DNA from: Polynucleobacter meluiroseus
GTDB lineage: Bacteria; Pseudomonadota; Gammaproteobacteria; Burkholderiales; Burkholderiaceae
Assembly (NCBI GenBank): GCA_945867755.1
Contig: CAMBJN010000017.1
Location: forward strand, 1 to 15,965
Direction of reading: 5' to 3'
Length of the DNA stretch: 15,965 nucleotides
Below, in pieces: positions 7,385 to 14,593 of the stretch. The translations under genes were made by a program, and so were the position numbers. How positions within the stretch are numbered: the first letter of the stretch is position 1; each line of letters opens with the position of its first letter. The notes under the pieces are model-generated. The model saw only the letters and a program-made list of their open reading frames with translations, ran no database searches and had not been told where the DNA came from.

Positions 7385-8581
7385 ATGAGCCTCTTTTCAA
7401 ACGTCGAACTTGCCCCCCGTGACCCCATTCTTGGTCTCAATGAAGCCTATAACGCTGATAGCCGCCCAACCAAGGTAAATCTTGGGGTTGGCGTGTATTT
7501 CACGGATGATGGAAAGATTCCATTATTGCGCGCCGTACAAGCTGCAGAAAAGATCATGATGGAAAAATCTGCGGCTCGTGGCTACCTTGCCATTGAGGGT
7601 ATTGCAGCCTATAACCAGGGTGTTCAGAATTTATTGTTTGGCAAAGACTCTGCGATTTTGGCCTCTGGCCGTGTAGTCACTGCCCAGGGAGTTGGCGGTA
7701 CAGGTGCCCTAAAGATCGGCGCTGACTTCATCAAACGTTTAGAACCCAATGCAGTGGTGGCCATCAGCGACCCTAGCTGGGAAAACCATCGCGGTATTTT
7801 TGAAAATGCTGGCTTTCCAGTGCAAAGCTATACCTATTACGATCCTGAAACTCGTGGCGTGAACTTTTCTGGCATGCTTAAGTCTCTAGAAGCTCTTCCA
7901 GCTAAGTCTGTGGTTTTGTTGCACGCCTGCTGCCACAACCCTACCGGCGCTGACATTTCTATGGATCAGTGGAAGCAAATTGTGCAAATTTGCAAAGCCA
8001 AGCAATTGATTCCTTTCTTAGACATGGCTTATCAAGGCTTTGCAGACAATATTGATCAAGACGGAGCTGCAGTTCGTTTATTTGCCGACTCTGGCCTCTG
8101 TTTCTTTGTTTCAAGCTCATTCTCTAAGTCTTTCTCTTTGTACGGTGAGCGCGTTGGCGCCCTATCCATCGTTACAGAGAGTAAAGATGAGTCAACACGC
8201 GTGATGTCACAGTTAAAGCGTGTGATTCGCACCAATTACTCAAATCCAGCGATTCACGGTGGCACGGTGGTTGCAACCGTCCTGAATACCCCAGAATTGC
8301 GCGCAATGTGGGAACAAGAATTGGCTGAAATGCGTGATCGCATCAAGTTAATGCGCAATTCTTTGGTGACCAAATTGGCTCAAGCAGGTGCAAAACGTGA
8401 TTTTGGCTTTGTAAATGACCAAAGAGGCATGTTCTCCTATTCTGGCCTGACATCTGATCAGGTGGAGCGTCTTCGTGAAGAATATGGCATTTATGCTGTT
8501 TCAACCGGTCGAATCTGTGTTGCCGCCCTCAATAGCAAGAATATTGATGGTGTCGCAAAAGCCATCGCTTCAGTTTTATAA
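7385..8581 (+). CDS. tyrB: Aromatic amino acid aminotransferase (TyrB-like, class I)
   Basis: PLP-dependent aminotransferase that moves the amino group between glutamate/2-oxoglutarate and aromatic or dicarboxylic amino acids; the last step of phenylalanine and tyrosine synthesis is the likely role. The product is 398 residues, the family's length. The PLP lysine is K248 in SSFSKSFSLYGERVG, with DPSWENHRGIF, CCHNPTGAD and IRTNYSNPA as further active-site segments. The arginine in the last corresponds to the side-chain carboxylate-binding residue (R292, pig numbering). NQRGMFSYSGL and SLYGERVG are closer to TyrB than AspC as I recall them, but aspartate aminotransferase activity is also likely. 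The ATG at 7385 aligns with the family start (MSLFSNVELAPRDPILGL); the frame stays open upstream to an ATG at 7274, but that part is antisense to uvrB. No clear ribosome binding site. Confidence 0.9.
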   Translation: MSLFSNVELAPRDPILGLNEAYNADSRPTKVNLGVGVYFTDDGKIPLLRAVQAAEKIMMEKSAARGYLAIEGIAAYNQGVQNLLFGKDSAILASGRVVTAQGVGGTGALKIGADFIKRLEPNAVVAISDPSWENHRGIFENAGFPVQSYTYYDPETRGVNFSGMLKSLEALPAKSVVLLHACCHNPTGADISMDQWKQIVQICKAKQLIPFLDMAYQGFADNIDQDGAAVRLFADSGLCFFVSSSFSKSFSLYGERVGALSIVTESKDESTRVMSQLKRVIRTNYSNPAIHGGTVVATVLNTPELRAMWEQELAEMRDRIKLMRNSLVTKLAQAGAKRDFGFVNDQRGMFSYSGLTSDQVERLREEYGIYAVSTGRICVAALNSKNIDGVAKAIASVL

Positions 8582-8634
8582 GCTATATAAATCAATGTTT
8601 TAGATAATATTTTGGTGCTCTCAGCGTCAAAATG

Positions 8635-8645
8635 TTGCATTGCAC
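8635..8645 (+). promoter_or_regulatory. TGC-rich motif, candidate PhaR-type operator
   Basis: TTGCATTGCAC lies upstream of phaZ and covers its candidate -35 box. PhaR, the repressor of phasin and related genes, is known to bind TGC-rich sites in PHB-producing bacteria. This motif has the expected look, but no phaR gene is in the window and the match is by eye only. Confidence 0.3.
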
Positions 8646-8668
8646 AAATTGATATTTTTAGGGATAAT
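8640..8668 (+). promoter_or_regulatory. Candidate sigma-70 promoter for phaZ
   Basis: A -35-like TTGCAC (8640-8645) and a -10 GATAAT (8663-8668, five of six matches) are 17 bp apart in the 168-bp gap between the aminotransferase and phaZ. The resulting leader would be about 75 bp and ends with a GGAGAT Shine-Dalgarno sequence. The gap holds nothing else I recognise; no hairpin terminator for the upstream gene is evident. Confidence 0.45.
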
Positions 8669-8749
8669 CTAATCTAATATAAAAGTGCTAGATGGCACAT
8701 TAGTCCTTAACTCCGTTTTGGACATTTTTAGATTTCGGGAGATCAATAA

Positions 8750-10081
8750 ATGCTGTATCAATATCAAGAGTTCCAAAAAGCCTTGCTTCAACCTTTGACA
8801 GCATGGGCTCAGGCCACAGCAAAGACCTTTGTTAATCCCAGCAATCCACTGTCATTACTTCCTTCGGCAACCAGAATCGCCGCTGGATACGAGCTTCTAT
8901 ACCGCCTAGGTAAGGAATATGAAAAGCCAGACTTCAAGATCAAAACCGTGTTTGCCCATGGTAAGAACGTTGCCATCAACGAATACACCGTAGTTGATAA
9001 ACCATTTTGCAAATTAGTTCGCTTTAAACGCTTTTCTGATGACGTCAATGTCATCAAGAAACTCAAACAAGATCCTGTTGTGTTGATCGTGGCGCCTTTA
9101 TCAGGTCATCACTCGACTCTGTTGCGCGATACGGTTCGCACCTTGCTTCAAGATCATAAGGTCTACATCACTGATTGGGTGGATGCTCGCTTGGTTCCTC
9201 TTGAAGATGGTAACTTCTCCTTAGATGACTACGTGCATTACATGCAAGACTTTATTCGGGCCATTGGCGCCAAAGATTTGCATGTACTTTCCGTGTGCCA
9301 ACCAACAGTTCCAGTCTTGGGTGCAATTTCTTTGATGGCATCTGCAGGTGAAGTCACGCCCCGAACCATGATCATGATGGGCGGCCCCATTGATGCTCGC
9401 AAGAGCCCGACCTTGGTGAACTCAACTGCCACAAATAAATCATATGAATGGTTTGAAAATAATGTGGTGTTCACTGTTCCTCCCCCGCATCCTGGCGCAG
9501 GGCGTCGTGTGTACCCAGGCTTCCTTCAGCATGCTGGATTTGTTGCCATGAACCCTGATCATCACGCTCAGTCTCATTGGGACTATTTCCAAGACTTGGT
9601 CAAGGGTGACAAACAAGATGCGCAAACTCACATTGAGTTCTATGACGAATACAACGCTGTGTTGGATATGGATGCAGCCTATTATTTAGAAACTATCAAA
9701 ACAGTTTTCCAAGACCATGCTTTACCAACAGGTAAATGGGTGGTGGGTGGCAAACTGGTCAAGCCACAAGATATCAAGGGCACCGCCCTCTTAACCATCG
9801 AAGGTGAGTTGGATGATATTTCTGGTAGCGGTCAAACAAAAGCTGCTCACGGTTTATGCAAGAGCATTCCTGAAAATAAAAAACAGCACTATGAAGTAAA
9901 GGGTGCGGGTCACTACGGTATTTTCTCTGGTCGTCGTTGGCGTGAAATGGTTTATCCAGAAGTTGGACAATTCATCCGCAAACATGCGATCAAGGGCAGT
10001 AAAGCGGTTGTGCAAAAAGCCGTGAAAAAACCAGCTGCTAAAAAGGTAGCCGGCAAAAAAACAGCATCAAAGAATGCATAA
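8750..10081 (+). CDS. phaZ: Intracellular poly(3-hydroxybutyrate) depolymerase PhaZ
   Basis: Cytoplasmic, granule-associated enzyme that mobilises stored PHB to 3-hydroxybutyrate or its CoA thioester, feeding acetyl-CoA metabolism. The product is collinear with Ralstonia eutropha PhaZ1 as I recall it. The thiol nucleophile is C183 (SVCQPTVPVL), the acid D355 (EGELDDISG) and the base H388 (GHYGIFSGRRW), identical positions to the reported PhaZ1 triad. There is no signal peptide, which fits an intracellular enzyme. The 443-residue protein carries an extra tail from about residue 415 with ten lysines among alanines (AVKKPAAKKVAGKK), resembling the DNA-binding tails of histone H1-like proteins. 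GGAGAT precedes the ATG. Its stop overlaps the next gene by 8 bp, implying a two-gene operon. Confidence 0.95.
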   Translation: MLYQYQEFQKALLQPLTAWAQATAKTFVNPSNPLSLLPSATRIAAGYELLYRLGKEYEKPDFKIKTVFAHGKNVAINEYTVVDKPFCKLVRFKRFSDDVNVIKKLKQDPVVLIVAPLSGHHSTLLRDTVRTLLQDHKVYITDWVDARLVPLEDGNFSLDDYVHYMQDFIRAIGAKDLHVLSVCQPTVPVLGAISLMASAGEVTPRTMIMMGGPIDARKSPTLVNSTATNKSYEWFENNVVFTVPPPHPGAGRRVYPGFLQHAGFVAMNPDHHAQSHWDYFQDLVKGDKQDAQTHIEFYDEYNAVLDMDAAYYLETIKTVFQDHALPTGKWVVGGKLVKPQDIKGTALLTIEGELDDISGSGQTKAAHGLCKSIPENKKQHYEVKGAGHYGIFSGRRWREMVYPEVGQFIRKHAIKGSKAVVQKAVKKPAAKKVAGKKTASKNA

Positions 10082-10760
10082 AGCAATAGACGGTCTTGAT
10101 GACCTATCGGATCGTCTATTAGCCGCACTTCCTCAAACTCAATGCACCAAATGTGGTTACCCTGATTGTCGGGCTTATGCCAAAGCCATCTCTTCTAACA
10201 AGGCCCCGCATAACCAGTGCCCTCCTGGTGGTCAAGAAGGTATTGCGCGTTTAGCAAAAATACTAAATAAAGAAGTTCTAAAGCTTAATCCACAAAATGG
10301 CGAAGAACGCCCTCGCTCAGTTGCCTTAATTGAGTCCAAGGCATGCATTGGTTGTACGCTGTGCATTCAAGCGTGCCCTGTGGACGCCATTGTTGGAGCA
10401 TCAAAGCAAATGCACGTGGTGATCGCTGATTGGTGCACAGGATGTGATTTGTGCATCCCTCCGTGTCCAGTTGATTGCATCACCATGGTTCCTGTGACTG
10501 GCAAAGCGACTGCTTGGGATGCCTGGAGTCAGGAATTAGCCGATCTAGCTAAAAATCGTTATGAGTCACGTGCAACAAGATTAGAGCGCGAAGAATTAGA
10601 TAATGTGCGCCGCCTTGCACTCAAAGCTAAGAACAAGGCCAAAGCTCTTGATCTTGAAAGTGCTAAAACTGAAGATGAGAAAGCAGAGATTGAACGTAAG
10701 CGAGCGATCATTGCAGCAGCGATGGCTCGAGCTCAGGAAAAGCTTCAGTCTTCTAGCTAA
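10074..10760 (+). CDS. RnfB/RsxB-like electron-transfer ferredoxin (orphan)
   Basis: A soluble 228-residue iron-sulfur protein resembling RnfB, the ferredoxin-like subunit of Rnf/Rsx ion-pumping electron-transfer complexes. Residues 20-52 form a four-cysteine Fe-S domain (C24, C27, C32, C49). Two ferredoxin [4Fe-4S] motifs follow: C91, C94, C97, C101 and C121, C124, C127, C131. The N-terminal membrane anchor typical of complex-bound RnfB is absent. Residues about 155-228 are a charged, probably coiled-coil helix. No rnfA, C, D, G or E gene is adjacent. The start overlaps the phaZ stop by 8 bp (ATGCATAA), with only a weak ribosome binding site, so translation probably depends on phaZ. Its end lies 4 bp from the convergent DUF1841 gene. 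In E. coli, nth sits in the rsx operon, so the nearby nth may be an ancestral link. Confidence 0.85.
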   Translation: MHKAIDGLDDLSDRLLAALPQTQCTKCGYPDCRAYAKAISSNKAPHNQCPPGGQEGIARLAKILNKEVLKLNPQNGEERPRSVALIESKACIGCTLCIQACPVDAIVGASKQMHVVIADWCTGCDLCIPPCPVDCITMVPVTGKATAWDAWSQELADLAKNRYESRATRLEREELDNVRRLALKAKNKAKALDLESAKTEDEKAEIERKRAIIAAAMARAQEKLQSSS

Positions 10761-10764
10761 AAAC

Positions 10765-11196
10765 TTAAAGTAATTTTTTAATGGCTTCCACATAGGCAGC
10801 CATATCAGGTGGAGTGCCATCTCTTTGCGCATTCCATAGAACCTGTCCCAAACATTCCATGATTTTGTGTTGAGCCTCATGCTCAGAATCCAACTTGATC
10901 ATCAATTGCTGGCTGGCTTCACGAATCCCATGAGGTTGATCAATTTGCACTTGCTCAGTGATTGACATGTGCATGGATAGATGTAGGAAGGGATTAGTTT
11001 GTCCCTTCTCGGGTGTGTACTCGGTCTCTTTTGCAGATTCAAGATCACTCAAGATTTCGTGATACTCAGGGTGCTCAACCATCCACCTGGCAGCAATTGA
11101 TTCCAAGGGCGTGAGAATGCCAGAGCGTTGCTGCTTGGCCCAGGCCTCACAAAAAAATTGTCTGACTTCTTCTTTGCTGGGATTAAATAAGTTCAT
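10765..11196 (-). CDS. DUF1841 family protein, function unknown
   Basis: A 143-residue, probably cytoplasmic helical protein that I recognise as the proteobacterial DUF1841 family. The N-terminus MNLFNPSKEEVRQFFCEAW and the internal NPFLHLSMHMSITEQ and HEAQHKIMECLG segments are its conserved parts. The histidines and glutamates in these segments could bind a metal, but this is speculation. I chose the ATG at 11196 rather than an in-frame ATG at 11226: it forms an ATGA overlap with the nth stop and gives the family's usual N-terminus. It is the last gene of a HIT-nth-DUF1841 operon and is likely translationally coupled to nth. No function can be assigned. Confidence 0.87.
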   Translation of the reverse strand: MNLFNPSKEEVRQFFCEAWAKQQRSGILTPLESIAARWMVEHPEYHEILSDLESAKETEYTPEKGQTNPFLHLSMHMSITEQVQIDQPHGIREASQQLMIKLDSEHEAQHKIMECLGQVLWNAQRDGTPPDMAAYVEAIKKLL

Positions 11197-11831
11197 ACCG
11201 AGAAATTCTTTTCTTTGAATGAGCATAATGGCTCAACCATGCATTTTGCACAATCTGGGCTTCTGGCTTTACAGGTGTAACGGCCATGCAAAATCAACCA
11301 ATGGTGGGCATCGATCAAATAATCTTTGGGCACTCGCTTCATGAGGGCCATCTCAACAGCCAAAACATCTTTACCTGGAGCCAAGCCAGTTCTATTGGAC
11401 ACCCTGAAGATGTGCGTATCGACTGCCATGGTTGGGTGACCAAACGCCGTATTTAAAATAACGTGGGCTGTCTTCCTGCCAACCCCCGGAAGAGCTTCTA
11501 ATGCCTCTCTATCTTCAGGTACTTCTCCACCGTGTCGCTCGATCAACAAACGACAGGTTTCTATCAAATGCTTTGCTTTGGTTTTAAATAAACCAATGTG
11601 TTGAATGAACGGTATCAAGCCATCAATACCCAGCGCATAGATTGCTTCAGGGGTGTTCGCTAGTGGGAATAGAGACCTGGTACCTTTATTGACAGATATA
11701 TCTGTTGCTTGCGCTGACAATAAAACAGCGGCCAATAATTCAAACGGTGTGGTGTACTCAAGTTCCGTGGTCGGCTTGGGATTATTACTTTTAAGTGCCT
11801 CAAAAAAAGCCAATCGTTTTTGTGGGTTCAT
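11193..11831 (-). CDS. nth: Endonuclease III (DNA glycosylase/AP lyase)
   Basis: Base-excision repair enzyme that removes oxidised pyrimidines and cleaves the abasic site. The 212-residue product has the E. coli layout: helix-hairpin-helix LPGVGRKTAHV (about 114-124) with the catalytic lysine K120, catalytic aspartate D138 in AVDTHIFRV, and the [4Fe-4S] loop cysteines C187, C194, C197 and C203 (spacing 6, 2, 5). The cluster makes it a client of the isc pathway. It begins 22 bp after the upstream HIT gene and overlaps the DUF1841 start by 4 bp. The ATG at 11831 matches the family start; the ribosome binding site is weak. Confidence 0.97.
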   Translation of the reverse strand: MNPQKRLAFFEALKSNNPKPTTELEYTTPFELLAAVLLSAQATDISVNKGTRSLFPLANTPEAIYALGIDGLIPFIQHIGLFKTKAKHLIETCRLLIERHGGEVPEDREALEALPGVGRKTAHVILNTAFGHPTMAVDTHIFRVSNRTGLAPGKDVLAVEMALMKRVPKDYLIDAHHWLILHGRYTCKARSPDCAKCMVEPLCSFKEKNFSV

Positions 11832-11853
11832 TTAAGTCAATAACTCATAAGCT

Positions 11854-12282
11854 TTAAGCGTGACCAAAAACATCTTGCATGCGCTTGACCATAACGGGCA
11901 CTTTAACTAACTGCTTTTGAAGATGTTCGGCATTACTGCCTCTTTGCTTCTCAGACCAAACAGATCCCGGGAAAAAAATATCTTCCTTGAACCTAGGGAT
12001 GATGTGCCAATGCAGATGAGGCACCATATTACCTAAGGCGGCAAGGTTTACTTTCTCTGGCTGCATCACTTCAAGCATGATCTTCTCGAGCAAAAATACG
12101 ATGTGCAATAAACGGCTGCGCTGATCCAGACTTAGGTCACTCATCTCAGCCACATGCTCATTCCAAATCACCCGACAAAAACCAGGTAACTCAGGCTCAT
12201 TGGCCAAAATGACTCTTAACTCGTGATTTTTCCAAATCAACTCACCGCCATCTGTGGTGCATAAAGGACAATTTGCATTCAT
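11854..12282 (-). CDS. HIT-family (histidine triad) protein
   Basis: A 142-residue histidine-triad fold protein, a family of nucleotide hydrolases and transferases acting on adenosine nucleotides or dinucleoside polyphosphates. The triad is HLHWHIIPR with H89, H91 and H93. An N-terminal CPLC pair (C5, C8) may bind zinc, as in related HIT proteins; the second half of such a site is not obvious. The specific substrate cannot be told. It is the first gene of the minus-strand operon HIT-nth-DUF1841 and diverges from the maiA-like gene across an 82-bp gap. I see no good Shine-Dalgarno sequence, so a short-leader or leaderless mRNA is possible. Confidence 0.9.
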   Translation of the reverse strand: MNANCPLCTTDGGELIWKNHELRVILANEPELPGFCRVIWNEHVAEMSDLSLDQRSRLLHIVFLLEKIMLEVMQPEKVNLAALGNMVPHLHWHIIPRFKEDIFFPGSVWSEKQRGSNAEHLQKQLVKVPVMVKRMQDVFGHA

Positions 12283-12364
12283 AGGGGTATTTTCGCTTAA
12301 ATCAGAAAAAGACGAAAACCTTTTCTAGATATAAACTAAGTGAACCTTAAACAATTGACGACCC

Positions 12365-13024
12365 ATGGATATCAAACTATTTAGCTATTGGCGAAGTTCG
12401 GCGGCTTTTAGAGTCAGAATTGCTCTGAATCTCAAAAACCTGACCCATGATGTGATTCCCGTTGATCTTTTCAAGAATGGTGGCGAGCAACATTTGCCAG
12501 ATTTCTCTGCCAAGAATCCCCAGGATTTAGTGCCTGTTTTAGAGCATGGCTCTCATTTGTTGCGCCAATCATTGGCCATCATTGAGTTCCTAGAGGAAAC
12601 CTATCCCACGCCTGCATTATTACCAAGCAATCCTCATGAGCGTGCATGGGTCAGAGCCTTGAGCATGGATATCGCTTGTGACATTCATCCTTTGAATAAT
12701 TTGCGGGTGATGAAATATTTACACAAACAATTACAACTGGGTGACGAACAGAAAAGTTCGTGGACCAAACATTGGATTGACCTTGGCCTTGCTGGTGTAG
12801 AAAAAACTTTATCAAGCAAACCACGCATGGGCAAGTTCTGTTTCGGGGATGAGCCTGGCATGGCGGATGCGTGCCTGATTCCTCAAATCATGAATGCCAA
12901 AGCAAACGATTGTGATCTCAGCCATTTTCCAAAGGTCCAACAAGTGTTCGATGAATGCATGAAATTACCAGCATTCATCAAAGCATCTTGGGAATCTCAA
13001 GTGGATTGCCCTAACAAATCATAA
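12365..13024 (+). CDS. maiA: Maleylacetoacetate isomerase-like zeta-class glutathione transferase
   Basis: A 219-residue GST-fold protein. Zeta-class enzymes use glutathione to isomerise maleylacetoacetate to fumarylacetoacetate in tyrosine/homogentisate breakdown, or maleylpyruvate in gentisate breakdown. The N-terminal thioredoxin-like domain has YWRSSAAFRVRIALNLK (8-24), with S11/S12 as the glutathione-activating serines; the SSC motif of eukaryotic zeta enzymes is SSA here. QSLAIIEFLEE (68-78) supplies the glutathione gamma-glutamyl contacts. An all-helical C-terminal domain follows. No homogentisate or gentisate genes are adjacent, so the substrate is uncertain. The upstream gap shows a -10-like TATAAA but no convincing -35 box, and the ribosome binding site is weak. 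Confidence 0.85.
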   Translation: MDIKLFSYWRSSAAFRVRIALNLKNLTHDVIPVDLFKNGGEQHLPDFSAKNPQDLVPVLEHGSHLLRQSLAIIEFLEETYPTPALLPSNPHERAWVRALSMDIACDIHPLNNLRVMKYLHKQLQLGDEQKSSWTKHWIDLGLAGVEKTLSSKPRMGKFCFGDEPGMADACLIPQIMNAKANDCDLSHFPKVQQVFDECMKLPAFIKASWESQVDCPNKS

Positions 13025-13030
13025 AGACAT

Positions 13031-13056
13031 AAAAAAGCCCGGCTTTTGGCCGGGCT
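13031..13056 (-). terminator. Rho-independent terminator of aceA
   Basis: A GC-rich 8-bp stem (AGCCCGGC at 13036-13043 with GCCGGGCT at 13049-13056) closes a 5-base loop. On the minus strand the stem is followed by a run of six T (13031-13036), so it is a full terminator for aceA, which ends at 13095. In the plus direction no T run follows, so maiA, whose stop is at 13024, would at most share it partly. Confidence 0.92.
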
Positions 13057-13094
13057 ATCAACTCAGGCGGGGTACGCCTAAATCAATGACTTGC

Positions 13095-14393
13095 TTAGTG
13101 GAACTGCTCTTCCTCTGTAGAACCAGTTAAGGCTGTTACAGATGATGTGCCACCTTGAATCACTGTTGTCAACTCATCGAAGTAACCAGTACCAACTTCT
13201 TGTTGATGTGATACGAATGTGTAACCACGATCACGAGCTGCGAACTCAGGCTCTTGAACTTTTTCAACATAAGCAGACATACCGCGTGCAACATAGTCTT
13301 GAGCCAAGTCAAACATGTTGTACCACATAGAGTGGATACCAGCCAATGTGATGAATTGGTATTTGTAACCCATCGCACCAAGCTCACGTTGGAACTTAGC
13401 AATGGTTGCATCGTCCAAGTTTTTCTTCCAGTTAAATGATGGTGAGCAGTTGTATGCCAACATCTTGCCTGGGTGTTTAGCGTGAACTGCTTCAGCAAAC
13501 TTGCGAGCAAATTCAAGATCAGGTGTACCAGTCTCACACCATACCAAGTCAGCGTATTCAGCATAAGCAATCGCACGTGAAATCGCTTGATCAATGCCCT
13601 TCTTGGTCTTGTAGAAACCTTCAGGAGTGCGCTCACCAGTCAAGAATGGCTTATCGTTTTCATCGTAGTCTGATGTCAATAAATCAGCAGCTTCAGCATC
13701 TGTACGAGCGATCACCAATGTTGGCACGCCACAAACGTCAGCAGCCATACGAGCAGCGATCAACTTTTGACAAGCTTCTTGGGTTGGAACCAACACTTTA
13801 CCGCCCATGTGACCACACTTCTTCACTGAAGCCAATTGGTCTTCCCAGTGCACACCAGCAGCACCAGCTTTGATCATGGCCTTCATCAATTCAAAGGCGT
13901 TCAAAACACCACCAAAACCTGCTTCAGCGTCGGCCACGATTGGAGCGAAACAATCAATGTGACCTTTGTCACCCTTTTCAATACCTTTTGAATACTGGAT
14001 TTCATCAGCACGACGGAAAGTGTTGTTGATGCGCTCAACAACCTTAGGCACTGAATCAACTGGGTACAAAGATTGATCAGGGTACATGGATGAGTATGTG
14101 TTGTTATCAGCAGCCACTTGCCAGCCTGACAAATAAATTGCCTTCACGCCCGCTTTAACCTGCTGCATCGCTTGACCACCAGTCAAAGCACCCAAACAAT
14201 TAACGTAGGGCTCGTTATTCACCAAGCTCCATAGTTTTTCAGCGCCACGACGAGCCAATGTGTGCTCGATATGGAATGAGCCACGAAGACGAACTACGTC
14301 AGCAGCTGTGTAACCACGCTTGATACCTTTCCAACGTGGGTTTGTATCCCAATCTTTTTGTAATGCATCAATTTCTTGTTGACGTGTTGACAT
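13095..14393 (-). CDS. aceA: Isocitrate lyase
   Basis: First enzyme of the glyoxylate bypass, splitting isocitrate into glyoxylate and succinate so that acetate, fatty acids or PHB-derived acetyl-CoA can support growth. The 432-residue product has the usual bacterial length. The catalytic loop KKCGHMGGK has the active cysteine at C193 (motif KKCGH at 191-195), and DAEAGFGG (155-162) contains metal/substrate ligands. GGGAGA sits six bases before the ATG. The gene appears to be monocistronic, with its own 241-bp upstream region containing repeats and a strong terminator downstream. Malate synthase is not in the window. 2-Methylisocitrate lyase is unlikely, since those enzymes are shorter (about 300 residues). 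Confidence 0.97.
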   Translation of the reverse strand: MSTRQQEIDALQKDWDTNPRWKGIKRGYTAADVVRLRGSFHIEHTLARRGAEKLWSLVNNEPYVNCLGALTGGQAMQQVKAGVKAIYLSGWQVAADNNTYSSMYPDQSLYPVDSVPKVVERINNTFRRADEIQYSKGIEKGDKGHIDCFAPIVADAEAGFGGVLNAFELMKAMIKAGAAGVHWEDQLASVKKCGHMGGKVLVPTQEACQKLIAARMAADVCGVPTLVIARTDAEAADLLTSDYDENDKPFLTGERTPEGFYKTKKGIDQAISRAIAYAEYADLVWCETGTPDLEFARKFAEAVHAKHPGKMLAYNCSPSFNWKKNLDDATIAKFQRELGAMGYKYQFITLAGIHSMWYNMFDLAQDYVARGMSAYVEKVQEPEFAARDRGYTFVSHQQEVGTGYFDELTTVIQGGTSSVTALTGSTEEEQFH

Positions 14394-14428
14394 GTTTATC
14401 TCCCGTTAAATATCAAAAATGTGTGTCC

Positions 14429-14475
14429 ATAAGACTTGGTGTTATCAATTTCCGTGTCTTATGTCTTATATAAGA
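14429..14475. repeat. ATAAGAC/GTCTTAT repeat cluster at the aceA promoter
   Basis: One ATAAGAC (14429-14435) is followed by two tandem GTCTTAT units (14456-14462 and 14463-14469), the second running into a perfect 12-bp palindrome TCTTATATAAGA (14464-14475). The cluster covers the candidate -10 box and start region of aceA, where a repressor site would be expected. The cognate protein is unknown to me. Confidence 0.6.
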
Positions 14476-14492
14476 GTTTATGTACTTGTGAA
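14465..14492 (-). promoter_or_regulatory. Candidate sigma-70 promoter for aceA
   Basis: On the minus strand a -35-like TTCACA (14487-14492, five of six matches) and a -10 TATAAG (14465-14470, five of six) are separated by 16 bp. The -35 lies inside a dyad CTTGT-GA-ACAAG (14485-14496) and the -10 inside the palindrome TCTTATATAAGA. The leader would be about 65 bp and ends with the GGGAGA ribosome binding site. Confidence 0.5.
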
Positions 14493-14593
14493 CAAGATTG
14501 CAAGGATTAATTTATCTTGAATAAATAATATATATCCCAATTAAATTAATAACTTAGGAATTACATTTTATATTGTGGAATGTTAAATCATCA

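Noticed and set aside
7375..7440. LexA (SOS) box for uvrB
   Set aside because: No CTGT-N8-ACAG type dyad is visible near the uvrB start; only weak -10-like boxes.
8582..8749. Riboswitch or small RNA in the phaZ leader
   Set aside because: The 168-bp gap shows a promoter candidate and a ribosome binding site but no conserved RNA fold or GC-rich hairpin that I can recognise.
11197..11226. Longer DUF1841 start at 11226
   Set aside because: The ten extra residues are antisense-like out-of-frame nth sequence; the ATG at 11196 gives a 4-bp ATGA overlap and the expected MNLFNPS start.
13169..13873. Long open frames on both strands inside aceA (for example 155 and 116 codons)
   Set aside because: They are alternative frames of a well-supported isocitrate lyase gene, with low-complexity composition and no recognisable domains.
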